Below are positions 48,187 to 59,152 of a stretch of 64,000 nucleotides of DNA, piece after piece. The number at the start of each line of letters is the position of its first letter. The stretch's first letter is position 1. Position numbers and translations under genes: made by a program. The notes under the pieces were generated by a model. The model ran no database searches, was not told the origin of the DNA, and worked only from the letters and a program-made list of their open reading frames with translations. The stretch is from Solenopsis invicta (Eukaryota > Arthropoda > Insecta > Hymenoptera > Formicidae): NCBI RefSeq assembly GCF_016802725.1, contig NC_052669.1, positions 25,263,770 through 25,327,769 of the forward strand, written 5' to 3'.

Positions 48187-51100
48187 GTATCTTCAGAATT
48201 TACTGTCAATTTTTATAATACGTGCATCTCATCTCGAAAGGAGAATTTACTCGGTTAACGTTTCACTTTACTTTTAGCGTCTCGAGAGAAGTTTTGTATT
48301 ATTACTTCGGAGTTCTCTTTATTTTATTAACGAGGGGCACTTATTTAATATGCTTTTTGTAAACGTTGTTCTGTAATTATTTTAGAAATAAGACGTTAAT
48401 AAGAGGTTGTAGTAAATTATAATCAAATTGTAAATTAATTAAGATTTACATTGAACATTGAAGCTCTTTGTCTGAATATCAGTTTTTGCTTTACGAATTT
48501 TTTAATTTCGCAGATTTTGATAGACGCATAAAAATTCTGTATGCATGTGCCAGCGAAAGAAATAGCGTTTTGGTCGAATGCGAGCTATCAAATTGATATT
48601 TGGCTGTGCATACTGATTATTACGACAGCTTTTAATTTGTGCCTGCGACTCGCTCTACGAAATATTACCGCTGTCGCCATATTAAATATTTATTTGTGAG
48701 TTGCTGGCACGTTAATTAGTAAGTCTAGTTCAACTCCAAAGAGATGAATTAATTGAAGAGGTAATAATTACTGCCTCTTCTGAGAAGAACATTATAATTA
48801 TTCTTGTTTATTAAAAGTAATATTAGTATTAATATTCTTATTTCGTATTACTATTAATTAATATTAAACAAAATTTCTTGCGATAATTTTGCTTGAAAGA
48901 GAAAAGATTTACGGAATTTAATTATTTTAAATTAAAATTTTAATTCGAGCAATATTCAACATTTCCAGCTTGGAAAGAAATCGCTGGAAATTTAAAATGT
49001 TAAAAAGAAAACGGATAAGTAAATTCATTTTTGGACAATTGTGCCATTTGCCTCGTAATTTGAATGCCTCTCTCAAAGTGTAATCTTAAAACATTTGTTC
49101 AACAGTTTACTCTAGGTATTTCGATGCCGGTGATGATGACGAAAAGAGGCGGCATCGCCTTCTCCACGGGATTTCAACTCAACTTCGCTCTGCCGTGGAA
49201 CTTGTCGCAGTTCGAACCGACGATAATTCCCGCGAGACACATCAGAGATCTCGATTTGCAGGAAACTTACGTCGTCATTGAGAACCTCTTGGACGAGTAA
49301 GTTGCGCTAATCGCTCTCGTACGTCTCCCCGTAAAGAGCTCCGCCGCGAACCGTATACTTTTCTTCGCAGCTCTTTAAAGGGAAAATTCGAGGAGAAAGC
49401 GTCGGCACGTTTATCTGGTCACTTGTGTATGCATTAATTAAATTTGTCGAGAATGAAACGAGAGACGGTCGATAAAACTCCCAACGGATATATCAATGGT
49501 TTCAATTTGTGCGGCACTTACAGCGCCATCGAGATTGGCCGAACGAGCGAGTTGTCGTCCTCGTTATTCTCTTTCCGCTATTCTTTTGTTCGCTCTCATA
49601 CGCACGATTCCGGAACAAGCGCGCAATTTCACTCGTCGCGTCGAGTTTGCACAATGGACAGCCGAGAGAAGATTTGAATTTGGAATCGGGAGGACAAATG
49701 CCGTGCATTACCGCGAGAAATTGCCCGATGAGTCGATAAACAGACGCGCGAGAGGGTAAATTTCTGAATAATTAACTCTCAATTTCTGCTGCGCTATCGG
49801 TCGCTCGTTGAAATCATATTTCAGCCAAATTACGCTGTTTTTCTTTTTAATTCATCCTGGCAAGATTCCAAAAGTGTTTCGTCGTCGACACCGAGATTGT
49901 TAAAAATGATCCTCTCGCTGCCGACTTTTTTTTAATATCATTTTTTATCAAAATTATTTCACGTTTTGTGTTTACGCAAACCCTCATAATATTTATTGAC
50001 GATCTATGATAAATGATAATGATGACATTTATTTTTCATCAATTTTTTGAAATTTTACATGCAGATCTAGTCGCTATAAATTTATTAATTTTTAGGAGGG
50101 ATTTTGTTCTCTCCTATTGTATACATACATCTATGTGCTTATCATTTACTGTTTATAAAAAATAATTTGATTAGTTTGAAATGATTTCTTTAATTTTAGA
50201 CACGCGTTACCATTAATTTTACTATGGTTAAATTTAAAAAAGCGTAAAAGTAACTGGCAAACCAAATTGCACGAAATTCTGCCAACTCTACTTCCAGCGA
50301 CAAAGGTCTCCCTTCGGTCTATATCACTCGCGCCTTCACTCTACGTAAGTGGGAGTTGCCGTCCGCAGGATCAAAGGGCGACAGGGGTAAAGACGAACAT
50401 AAATTAATTGGGACATAAGGCAATTACTCCGCTGGGATGCAGGATAGCGTACACTGCAGGGGCGTACGTTAAAGGCGAGGAATTCGCCCCGCGAAAACAT
50501 TAATCGGGTGTTAGGATAAATAGAAATTAAATATTCGATCGACAGAGTGTGCAAAACCGCCAATCGAGATCTCGACAATCTTTTCACAGTTCGTAAATGT
50601 AAACAATCTTGTTACAAAGATACAATGACTCTTCAGACACGGATGGCGGGATGGTAGGCAGTGCCTCTTGAGGACCATCTGCGAGCTCGCGGAGACGCCC
50701 CTCCGTAGGACCCAGCAGGACGTCCTCGGGGAAGCGATCCATCTAATTTTAACGTAAGTCAATTCCGACGTTTCGGCACTCGCGCTTTGACTCTGCGCGA
50801 GCTCAATCGATGTACGTCCGCGCACTTTCAGAAACTAGATTTATCGCCGAGGAAGAGAGTCGCGAATAATGAATTCCTTTGCAAGTCTTTAATGCCGACA
50901 GCTTCGTTAGAAATAATACAAAGGCTCTATAGAAGGTAATTCATTCGTAAATATATAACTCGCAAAATGGGTTAGCGGAGCAGAATTTCGCATCCTGTTG
51001 TAGTGAATTCTTCTCGTAGTGCGTAAAACTAAAGTTTCTCTTTTGTAGACCATCAGGGTCTTCCGGGACAAAGTTCTGCCGAGTTTTATTCTTCTCAAAG

Positions 51101-52600
51101 TACGGCTCTTTTCCGTTACAGTGAGCCTCTTACAGTTAATAATTGATTGATAAATAAAGTTATATAAAGTGATACAATTTTTTGTTCGATAAAAAAGGAT
51201 GCTTGTTCATTATAGAGGTAATTTTCAGAAGCGTTAAACAACGAATTAGATTAACATATAGGAGAATGCACGTTTTATTTTTTTTTATATTTTTTCCCCC
51301 TTTTTCATAAATCTATCGCAGAAATACGTTCTCCCGTGTCAGTGATATAAAAATCCGGATACGCGCCGAGGCAATGTCGGTTTCAGATTTTGCCGTTCGA
51401 GCAAGAATGCATATGATAGCGAAAGATTCGTCGGAATATGAATATATACGTAGGTAGAGCTTACAGTTTTGACACGAGAGCAAGGCTACGCGAACACCGC
51501 AGCTGTCCAGACGGCTGTAAAATCCAGCTTCACGTATGGCAGAATCCTAATTGAGCGTCGGTCGAGTAGCAGATGGCTGTTACATCATGTAAAATATTCG
51601 CCGGCCGGCTGCAAGCCGTAACCTGTAACCAGAGAAGCCACGAATTTGCTATTCCAAACGCGCTCACGCCCGCGTATGTTCGAAGGAAATTGCGCCCGGG
51701 CTAACACCGACGCTGTAATTGAGCGACTACGCGAGACTAAGTCTGGCGCGTACACATTGAGTTTTCGGAAGTGTTTCGCCTAAATTTTCGCAGTGTGCCC
51801 CGCCTTATTGTATTTCTTCCTTGATGTCTCCGCGGCCCCTCGGGAATTTCTCCCGAAGTAATCTAACGAAATGCCGATGCGCTGCGTGCCTGAGAAACTC
51901 CGCGGGTAAGCCCCCGTTGTGGAGTATATTTCATAAATTAATACCGACGAGCCATTAATTGCCGGGCGTGCAAATTTCTGAGATTTCCGACGAATATCCG
52001 AGACGTCCGCATAGATTCATGATCGGTTTAATAATTGTTGATGTATGGGAGGTGGGATAAATTAGGATATTTTACGCAAACGTGGCCAGAGATTTATTGA
52101 ATATTACGGAACGACAGAAATTTTAATATATTTCAATGCATTTATTATATGCATTTTTTTTTAGGTTGGTGAAAGTATGTCTCTAAAAAATTATGATAAT
52201 TATTAGAATTTTTCCTTGAATTGCTTATAGAAAATATATTGATATATAAATATATATCGTGTATTCTAAACAAAGGGAAAATTAATACGATAACTGATCG
52301 TATTGTCGAAACAATAAGCGCTTAAATTACAAGGCGCTTCGAAAGATATTGGCTAACGTCCGGGAGGTGCGGTTGAATAACCCAAAGCTAACTGAGAAAT
52401 GTTTGGAACGATTTAATCTGAATCTCCTTTGCAGGCCCACGGAGGACTTGCCGGTAGCGATTAATTCCAGTCACCGAAGCGCCAACAAATTGTATCAGGA
52501 AGCCGAACGACTGGGTAGGTCTGGCGGCAATTGCGTCCTAACGTATCCCGACTGCAGCGAGTCGCCGTTAGAATCATTTACAGAGATTGTATTCCCTTAA
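48085..52600 (+). CDS. DM4/12-family secreted protein, gene 3 (4 coding exons, about 191 aa)
   Basis: A predicted secreted DM4/DM12-like protein, function unknown. Exons 48085-48186, 49106-49296, 50637-50753 and 52435-52600 join in phases 0, 2 and 2. The start MSRLPFWVFSTVGLW gives a signal peptide ending about SCQA, followed at once by ILLYPENT, so there is no basic processing site. Then come FTLGISMPV, FALPWNLSQF (sequon), TYVVIENLLDE, RQCLLRTICELAETPL (C-x5-C), and a tail with PTEDLPVA, LYQEAERLG and NCVLTYPDC (C-x6-C), ending at TAA. The open frame continues upstream of the chosen ATG through a CpG-rich stretch (other ATGs from 47782), but only this ATG puts the hydrophobic run at the N-terminus. 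The intron layout equals that of the minus-strand copy. Confidence 0.92.
48187..49105 (+). other. Gene 3 intron 1
   Basis: 919 bp, AT-rich, no repeat or exon recognised. Confidence 0.75.
49106..49296 (+). CDS. Gene 3 exon 2: hydrophobic segment and sequon
   Basis: Starts after TTCAACAG, ends GACGA before GTAAGT (phase 2). Reads FTLGISMPVMM, FQLNFALPWNLSQF and DLQETYVVIENLL. Confidence 0.9.
49297..50636 (+). other. Gene 3 intron 2
   Basis: 1.34 kb. Short overlapping open frames at about 49.4-49.8 kb have no family signature and differ in phase; treated as chance. Confidence 0.7.
50637..50753 (+). CDS. Gene 3 exon 3: C-x5-C segment
   Basis: Starts after ACTCTTCAG, ends TTAAC before GTAAGT (phase 2). 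Reads HGWRDGRQCLLRTICE, then TPLRRTQQD and LGEAIHLIL. Too short to appear as a long open frame; found by its CLLR.ICE signature. Confidence 0.92.
50754..52434 (+). other. Gene 3 intron 3
   Basis: 1.68 kb, with a CpG-richer stretch at about 51.3-51.95 kb and AT-rich flanks. No exon or repeat recognised. Confidence 0.7.
52435..52600 (+). CDS. Gene 3 exon 4: C-terminal C-x6-C segment
   Basis: Starts after CCTTTGCAG. Reads PTEDLPVAINSS, LYQEAERLGR, NCVLTYPDC and LESFTEIVFP before TAA. Confidence 0.9.
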
Positions 52601-54490
52601 GCAATCGAATCGTCGCGATCCGCCTTCATTTCCTGCGGGATTAGGACACACTCGAATCCCGTTGGACGTTTAATTGCGCGTGTCATTTTTATCAGTAAGA
52701 ATCTTAATGTGCCAAGCAATCTCTTCTTTGCGAAATTACGCTCTAAAAAAGAAAAATTGTGAAGCGGATGAGATACTTTTGTTACGAGATAAATTTGATC
52801 TGTGCATTCACGCGAATGTGGATGACGATGAGAACCTTCAGATTGCAAACAGTTGCGTTGTTTGTTCGAAACAAATGAGGTTTATTTGAAAAAAATGCGC
52901 TTTAAATACAACAGCAACATTTTATTGTTCTTGTTTTTATGAAAACAACATGTGTCGTTTCATTTGTATAGATGTATGTAGTAAAAAAAAACTGAAAAAT
53001 TTATAATAGATAGAAAATACAATGGAGATGCGATAACTGTATGCGGGAATTTTTCTCCTGATATTTGAAAAATTCCCCAATTTCATCTAGTTCTTCTAGT
53101 TTTCCATTTTGCGTTTGCGTAATATATGAAACTCGATATGTATATTTGGTTCGGAATTGGTTCAGAACATACACAGTTACTTCTGTTCAAATAAATTACA
53201 ATTGTAAATATTGGTAGTTTTTAGGTTTTAACCAGATTAATATATTTTCAGTATATATATTTACTTAAGCTCAAGCTTTTCTTTATGAGAGGCATAAAAT
53301 GACATTAGTTACCATTTGATAAAAATTTCTTGTTTATACCTGTGTAAACATACCTGTATATACATGTACGTACAGAAAATTCTCGCTCAAGAGAAACGAC
53401 TATGAATAACGTCTGTTGACTCGATGCGACGATCGAGTGACCGTGTTCTGTCGCAGCCTCGCGAAACGAGGGATGGAGAGGGTGCTAAGTAAATTTCGCT
53501 GTCGAGTCTCGCCGTGAGATAGCTTGAAGAGCGATATACGACGCCCGATTTCTTCTCTGCTCTTACGTGTCTGCCGGGGTTCTTTATCTGGATTCGTAAA
53601 TACCGCGCATCCCGCCCCGCCTCACTCTCATCTCTTCTCGTTCCTCGCGGCCTCCGCCTTATCCTCCCTTCCTCTTCCGCCCTCTCTCGTGCCCCAGATC
53701 TTTCGTCTCTTCCTTCCGCGTGTCTTGCACCATCGAAAAAGTTACGTACCTGAAACTTCATGCACGGACTTGGGAGAGACGATCCTCTTCCGCTGGACGA
53801 TGATGGAGCACGCTTAGTCACGCACTTTCGCATGTCGATCGCGTACCGAGTGTCTTACAACCGGTGGAAAGTGGAAGCATAATGTTATCCCTTGGGAGAT
53901 TCAAAACTGATTTTTGTTAACGAGTAATTTGTTTAAACGGATTGATAGTTTTGGAATTAATTTTGCAAACTGAAACTCGGGAGAGGAAGAAATTATATTT
54001 TTCAACTTTATAATGCTCTACTCATATTTTTCTAACTATAATATTATTCTGGATGAAAATTTAGTTGCATAATTAAACATTTTTTTTACACTTTTTTATG
54101 TTTGCTTTATGAGTTGCAGTGTAGAATAACTTAACACTGTTTTAACGTAAAATAAATGAATTTCAATATTTAACAATCTTATTTAAATGTTATTGAGACT
54201 TAATAAGTTTCAAAATGATCAATAAGGGTTTTTTTCTGTTTTAAATTATTATGACTTGAGTCCAAATTAAAATTATTAGACCGTAATTGGTTTCTAGAAG
54301 TAAGAAGAATTTTCTCTTTCCTACATGCAATGGAATGGGATATATAGAACAAAAGATATAAATAATAAGAAATGACTCGTGAAATTAAAACAACAAAAAT
54401 AAAATAAAACGGCGAATACGAGTCGGATAATAGTGCGCAGAAAATAATAACTGGTTTACATAAGTAAAGAGACATAATTTAATTTCGAAC

Positions 54491-54520
54491 GTTTCGGCTC
54501 TTGCTTTGAGCCATCTTCAG
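54491..54520 (-). ncRNA. Hammerhead-ribozyme-like core
   Basis: On the minus strand the order is CTGAAGA, a 5-bp stem GGCTC/GAGCC closed by a 7-base loop, then GAAAC. This is the arrangement CUGANGA - stem II - GAAA of hammerhead ribozymes, which Penelope-like retroelements are known to carry. The bases after GAAAC (GTTCGAAATT) do not give an obvious stem III followed by a U-H cleavage site, and stem I is unclear, so it is probably a decayed or partial copy. Confidence 0.4.
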
Positions 54521-55041
54521 CGTATAATCTCTCCAGTCAAGCAAAAGATGTAAAGGTTGAAAGCGGAGGTAAAAAAAGTAAATGACTCTTGCTCATTTAT
54601 TGACGAGGAATCAACTAATAAATGATTTTATCTATATATGTTTCTGAATAGAGTAAATTGATTAATTATTAATTGAATGATGTATATAACAATTTTATAT
54701 CGATTTATTCTATTCAAAATTATATTTCAACAGATTCTTATTGTTACAGTCAGAAAAATTATTACAAAAACTTTATTAAAATTGCCAAAATAGCATTTTT
54801 CGTAAGAATTTCTCTATCTTTATTAATTTATTGATTTATAAAACAATTTATTTGCCAACGAAATATATGTTGCAAAAAATATAAATAGAAAAAAATTACA
54901 TTGATATACATATTCTTTGTAAATATTCACCCAAGCAAATTTGAAATCACAGGACATACAAAATGTAGTGCAAATTTGACACGTTTATAACTGCAGACGT
55001 ACTAAAGAGGAGAATAGGAGGAACTGTAAGCTCCCGGTTAA

Positions 55042-55111
55042 CACTGTTACTTAATAGCAAATACTTGAATTAGCCCCTGGGTGAAAATTCACCCACAGTA
55101 GCACTTTAGGG
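55042..55111 (-). mobile_element. Possible piggyBac-like terminal fragment
   Basis: 70 bp between two TTAA sites (55038-55041 and 55112-55115). Read on the minus strand, TTAA is followed by CCCTAAAG, close to piggyBac-type CCCTAGAA ends, and then by the hairpin GGGTGAATTTTCACCC (55094-55079). The other end does not match, so this is a solo end at best. Confidence 0.25.
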
Positions 55112-57589
55112 TTAAGTTTCAGGCGAACTTTAACAGGATCTTCATTTCAGGCTGCTTAATCATACAGATGTGTCGTACGGAAAATTAGAAATTTGATAAA
55201 TGACGATTGCGCTCCAAATTTTCACGAAAAACAAATAATCTCATGCCATATTTCTCAAACGGATTTAATACCTACGAAGTATTTTATTACCATTCTGTAA
55301 AATCTGAATCTATAGAAAAAGTTTTAATGAAATAATTTCAGGTAATACCTTTTTACAAGATGTGAGATTACTCAAGGTGAAAAAGTTGGCTGGAATAGTT
55401 GAACGTTGCTTAATTTTACGTTTATCCACCGTGTTTTCGGAGATCGCGCTACGATCCTGTGTTAAACACGTTGTATCATACTCGTGGGATTAACAGTTAC
55501 ATGTGCAATAATAGTATAACGTTACAATAGAATTACGCGCTAGAGGATTACGCGGCTTAATTAATTAAACAATCAACTATTCGCCGGTAACGATATGTTA
55601 CAATTTTCCGAAAAAGGATGGATTGTAAGCTGACACATCCATCTTGCTCGGTGTTTCCTGCTGAAAGAATGGACTTTTTCCCCGTTTGTACTATACAATT
55701 TTGCTCAACCACTTTATTGTCTCCCGTTTCCATCTTCATTTATCTCCTCGTCCCAACCTTCTCGCTCTAATTTTTATTCGTCCGCGTTTCGTACGAAACT
55801 TCGTCCCAGTGCCCCGAAAACCTCAAGTGTGAAGTATCGGAAATAAGATTACTCGCGTTATTTCGCGCAGCGCGGCGCATTACATAGTTTCATTATGGCG
55901 CATCAATTAAAACTTCGCAAGTCATTAACTCGCGGAGATTTACTTTCGACGTAGAGTAACGACCTCCTTCTCTATTTAGTCCCACCGATTTACGCTCTCC
56001 TCCTTTCTTTTTGACCTCATCTTCATTTATCTCATCCGCCTTCTCTCTCTGTCTCTCTCTATCTTCCCCCATCTCCTTTCACGTGCGTTACAGCCTCCAA
56101 CCCGTACACGTTCTACGCTCCTTCCCTTTCTCGGATCTCTTTGCCCTTCTCGGGGCTTCAAAGCTCGAGCGTGTAATCTTCTTGTTCCAAAACTTGTTCT
56201 GCGCGACGCCTCTTATCCGGAACTTGTCGCGGGCATTCCCACCTGGGGAAGAGGTAGTGACAACTTTCTGCAAACAGTGATTACAAAGGCAGAACTGACA
56301 AACATTCGTAGCAAAGAGGGGAGTGAGCGGCAGATTGCCATCTATCTCGCGACATTATCTGACTGCTACTTTTCGCGCGCGCGTTTTCGCCTCCATTGTT
56401 CGGATTGTACCAGTGGCCTGTCATTAACTTTAACAGCTGTTACAGTTTTACGAAGCGTATTTCGCTTCGTTATTACGTTACACGCGCTGCATCGCTGCGC
56501 TTGACACATGGAAGCGATAAGATTTAATTGAAATGTCGAGTGAAAAAAAGATGATGTCCATGAAGTAATCTGCGTAACGATGATTAATTACGCCTGACAT
56601 TATGAGTGTCATTTAAACAACGTTAAACACGAGGAAAAAAGCGGAGTTAAATTCAGCGTAAGTAGATAAAACATAATTCAGGTAGAAGATTCATTCGTCC
56701 ACAGGGGAGACAGTAATCCAAGTTCATACGTAACAATGAAATATAAAAACAAAACTTAATTTTATATATAATGACATTCAATGTGCGTTCAAATAAATAT
56801 ATGTATTGTGAATAAATAAAATAAGTAAATATAACGAAAATCTCTCGTTCACGCGTAATTACAAGTAATTAATGAAAGCTAAATGAATCATATCGATATT
56901 ATGCGAAAAATGCAATAATTTGAGCTTGTGACAGATTAATTTTTATTAAAAATCTCTAGTTTCTTTTAATTGTTAAAGTAAAAGTGAATCTTATTTTTGT
57001 TATAAAATGTATTTTAAAGATACATTAATGTGATGAAATAACATAAACATAAATTTTTTTTTAACTACTTGGAAGAAATAATTATTTATTTTATTTACGA
57101 ATACATAAACTTTAATATAATAAATCGCATTTTTCTATCTCAAAGATTGCATTTTTCGAGATGCAGAGATGTAAGAGAAGTCTCTAATTTGCTTCTAATT
57201 TGAGCGAATAGACCGGCCGAATTTCAGAAACCGTTAATTTCAAGAACGTCCCGAAAGCCTCTTCCGGTCGCGACTCTCTGCGAGCACCAAGTTACTTGAG
57301 CGTGCTTGACCATAATTCATCGCAGGTGTCGACTCGCTGAGCAAGCAATTCGTGCGGCTCTACGAATTTACGTTAATTTCCACGAGGCGGGCCACGTGCG
57401 CCGACAGTAGTTCCGAAAGGGGCAAGTAGAAACGGCCGGTTAAAGTCAGACAAGCGTGCGTATGCGCCACTCCTGCAACGAGTTTACTGTGCTCTCGGTC
57501 GTGAGATTAAAGGTATGCTCGCGCTAGACGAAACACATGTCGCTATAAATTCGCTACAAATTCGATTATAGTCCTAAGATTCATGCATG

Positions 57590-57810
57590 GAACGGTTTTG
57601 CTGAAGTGTCTAAAAATTTAGCTGAATACAGATCGGAAAATAATTTTGTTGGATCATCGAAATAATTGTGTAGGATGGTCAAATTAGTTGCCGAAACGTC
57701 AAAAAATATTTTGCAGTCTTGCTCATCGTACTTGAATACTCTACATAATTTTTTTCGTGACCCGACAGTATTATTTTCAGATGTCCGTTAGCTTGAAAAT
57801 TTGGGAAACT
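57590..57810. mobile_element. Palindromic element, family X copy 4
   Basis: Starts GAACGGTTTTGCTGAAGTG, shares TCTAAAAATTTAGCTG and the AATAATTTTGTTGGATCATC block with the copies at 7019-7255 and 28050-28285. The right half is recognisable but diverged. Confidence 0.6.
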
Positions 57811-59026
57811 TAGTTTTTTTTTATTGACAAAAAATGGGTGAAATTTCACACACAAATCTATTGAAGGGAGAATTTCGACCCTCCTTATTTGGCTTAGAGC
57901 CTTTACGTACTTACGTGCAAATAAAATAAATATAAGTAAAGCCTTGATGTGACGTGGGCTCTTACTCGACGCGGGTTGAGTTCAAAGGAAAAATGGCGAG
58001 GGAGACAGGCGAATACACGACGACGAAGGTCTCCCTTTGGGCGATACCGAGAAACTTCCGGGTCCCAAGCATTAGAGTTATTTACCGCGGGAAGCTCCAT
58101 TTTCGGCGGCCTGCTCGCCGCTCGGCACAAAGTGCGAAAGCAACGCGATACTTATACAGGACGGGCCATAAAGGCCGCCATAAATTGCATCCTTGATAAA
58201 AGTAGCTGTATTTAATGCAGGCCACCCGCGGGGTACACCTGAATACGAATTCATTCATCCTGACAGTGGCAGCGTACATTTTATCCGCAGAATACGACGC
58301 GAGTTCAAGACTCGTGCGCGCTTTTCGCTCTGGGATTACAGTATATTTGTGCCACTATTGTGCGTCTTTTCTTATGCCCCGTGAAATCCCCGGGAATCGA
58401 CTGCGAAATGACATTACGGCGCTCATGGAATATAAAAATTATTACAAGCTGATCTATTTTATTTTTATTTAATCCTGAAAATTACGCGGAAGAAACTTTT
58501 ATTAAATAATTTTGTAAAGTATGTCTTTCGTAAGTAGGTATGATTTTTGTTGTTGTTGCAATAAAGTCAAATAATATAGCAGCAATGTTTAATAAAAAAA
58601 AATGGAGGGGGTGCAGTTTAGGACAACGAGGCAATTCTGAATAATAATGTTTTTCGTGTTTCATATGAAAAAAATGGCTGGTTTTGGAGTAAAAGCAACG
58701 CAATAAATGATGAAAGTGGAACGCTGAACACACCGACAGTACGGCTTTTTGACAGAAACGTGCGGCAGTTGTTGACCTAAACCGCCGAAAAAGCTGTTAT
58801 TGAAAACTGCCCCGCGTACAAAACTGTCCCTGTTTCTCTTGCTTAAACTGTATTTTTCTCGAGTGTACTCGTATTGTCATTGAAACTAGTATACGAGATC
58901 AAAATACATAAAGAAGAGTAGGCAAATACAATACCCACCTAGAAATCGAAGTAAAGAATTTGAAATGCATTATATACTTGTAGAAATAAATTATATATTT
59001 CTTTTATTTCTTGTTATTAGTTTCTG

Positions 59027-59152
59027 ATGGCAAGAAAAGCGTTCCTGCTCACTTTTCTCGTGTTGTATTGTTGCGAGAGTTTCACGTTTAGATCGAAAAG
59101 GCAGATATTGTACCCGCCGCCAATCGTCTACCCATATGGAGGAACATTCAAG
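59027..59152 (+). CDS. DM4/12-family secreted protein, gene 4, first coding exon only
   Basis: 42 codons from ATG (MARKAFLLTFLVLYCCES, a strong signal peptide) through F-R-S-K-R (R-x-K-R, residues about 22-25) and QILYPPPIVYPYGG to TTCAAG before GTATTT. The order signal peptide, basic site, LYPP motif and phase-0 donor equals exon 1 of gene 1 and the other family members, so this is read as a fifth copy. No second exon (LG..xP segment, CLLR.ICE or C-x6-C) was found in the remaining 4.8 kb on this strand, so the rest probably lies beyond 64000. A pyrimidine tract ending TATTAG six bases before the ATG looks like an acceptor, suggesting a 5' UTR intron. Confidence 0.75.

Larger units (their letters stand above)
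52601..59026. other. Spacer between gene 3 and gene 4
   Basis: No supported coding exon. Contains a CpG-rich patch (53.4-53.8 kb) with chance-looking open frames, a hammerhead-like motif (54491-54520), a TTAA-flanked fragment (55042-55111) and a palindromic element (57590-57810). Confidence 0.5.

Noticed and set aside
53387..53833. 148-codon Arg/Ser-rich minus-strand open frame
   Set aside because: Low-complexity Arg/Glu/Ser composition from a CT-rich plus strand; no domain or splice context.
58193..58384. Possible exon beginning after TTTAATGCAG near 58218
   Set aside because: A plausible acceptor and a short readable frame, but no family resemblance, no partner exon and no supported donor.
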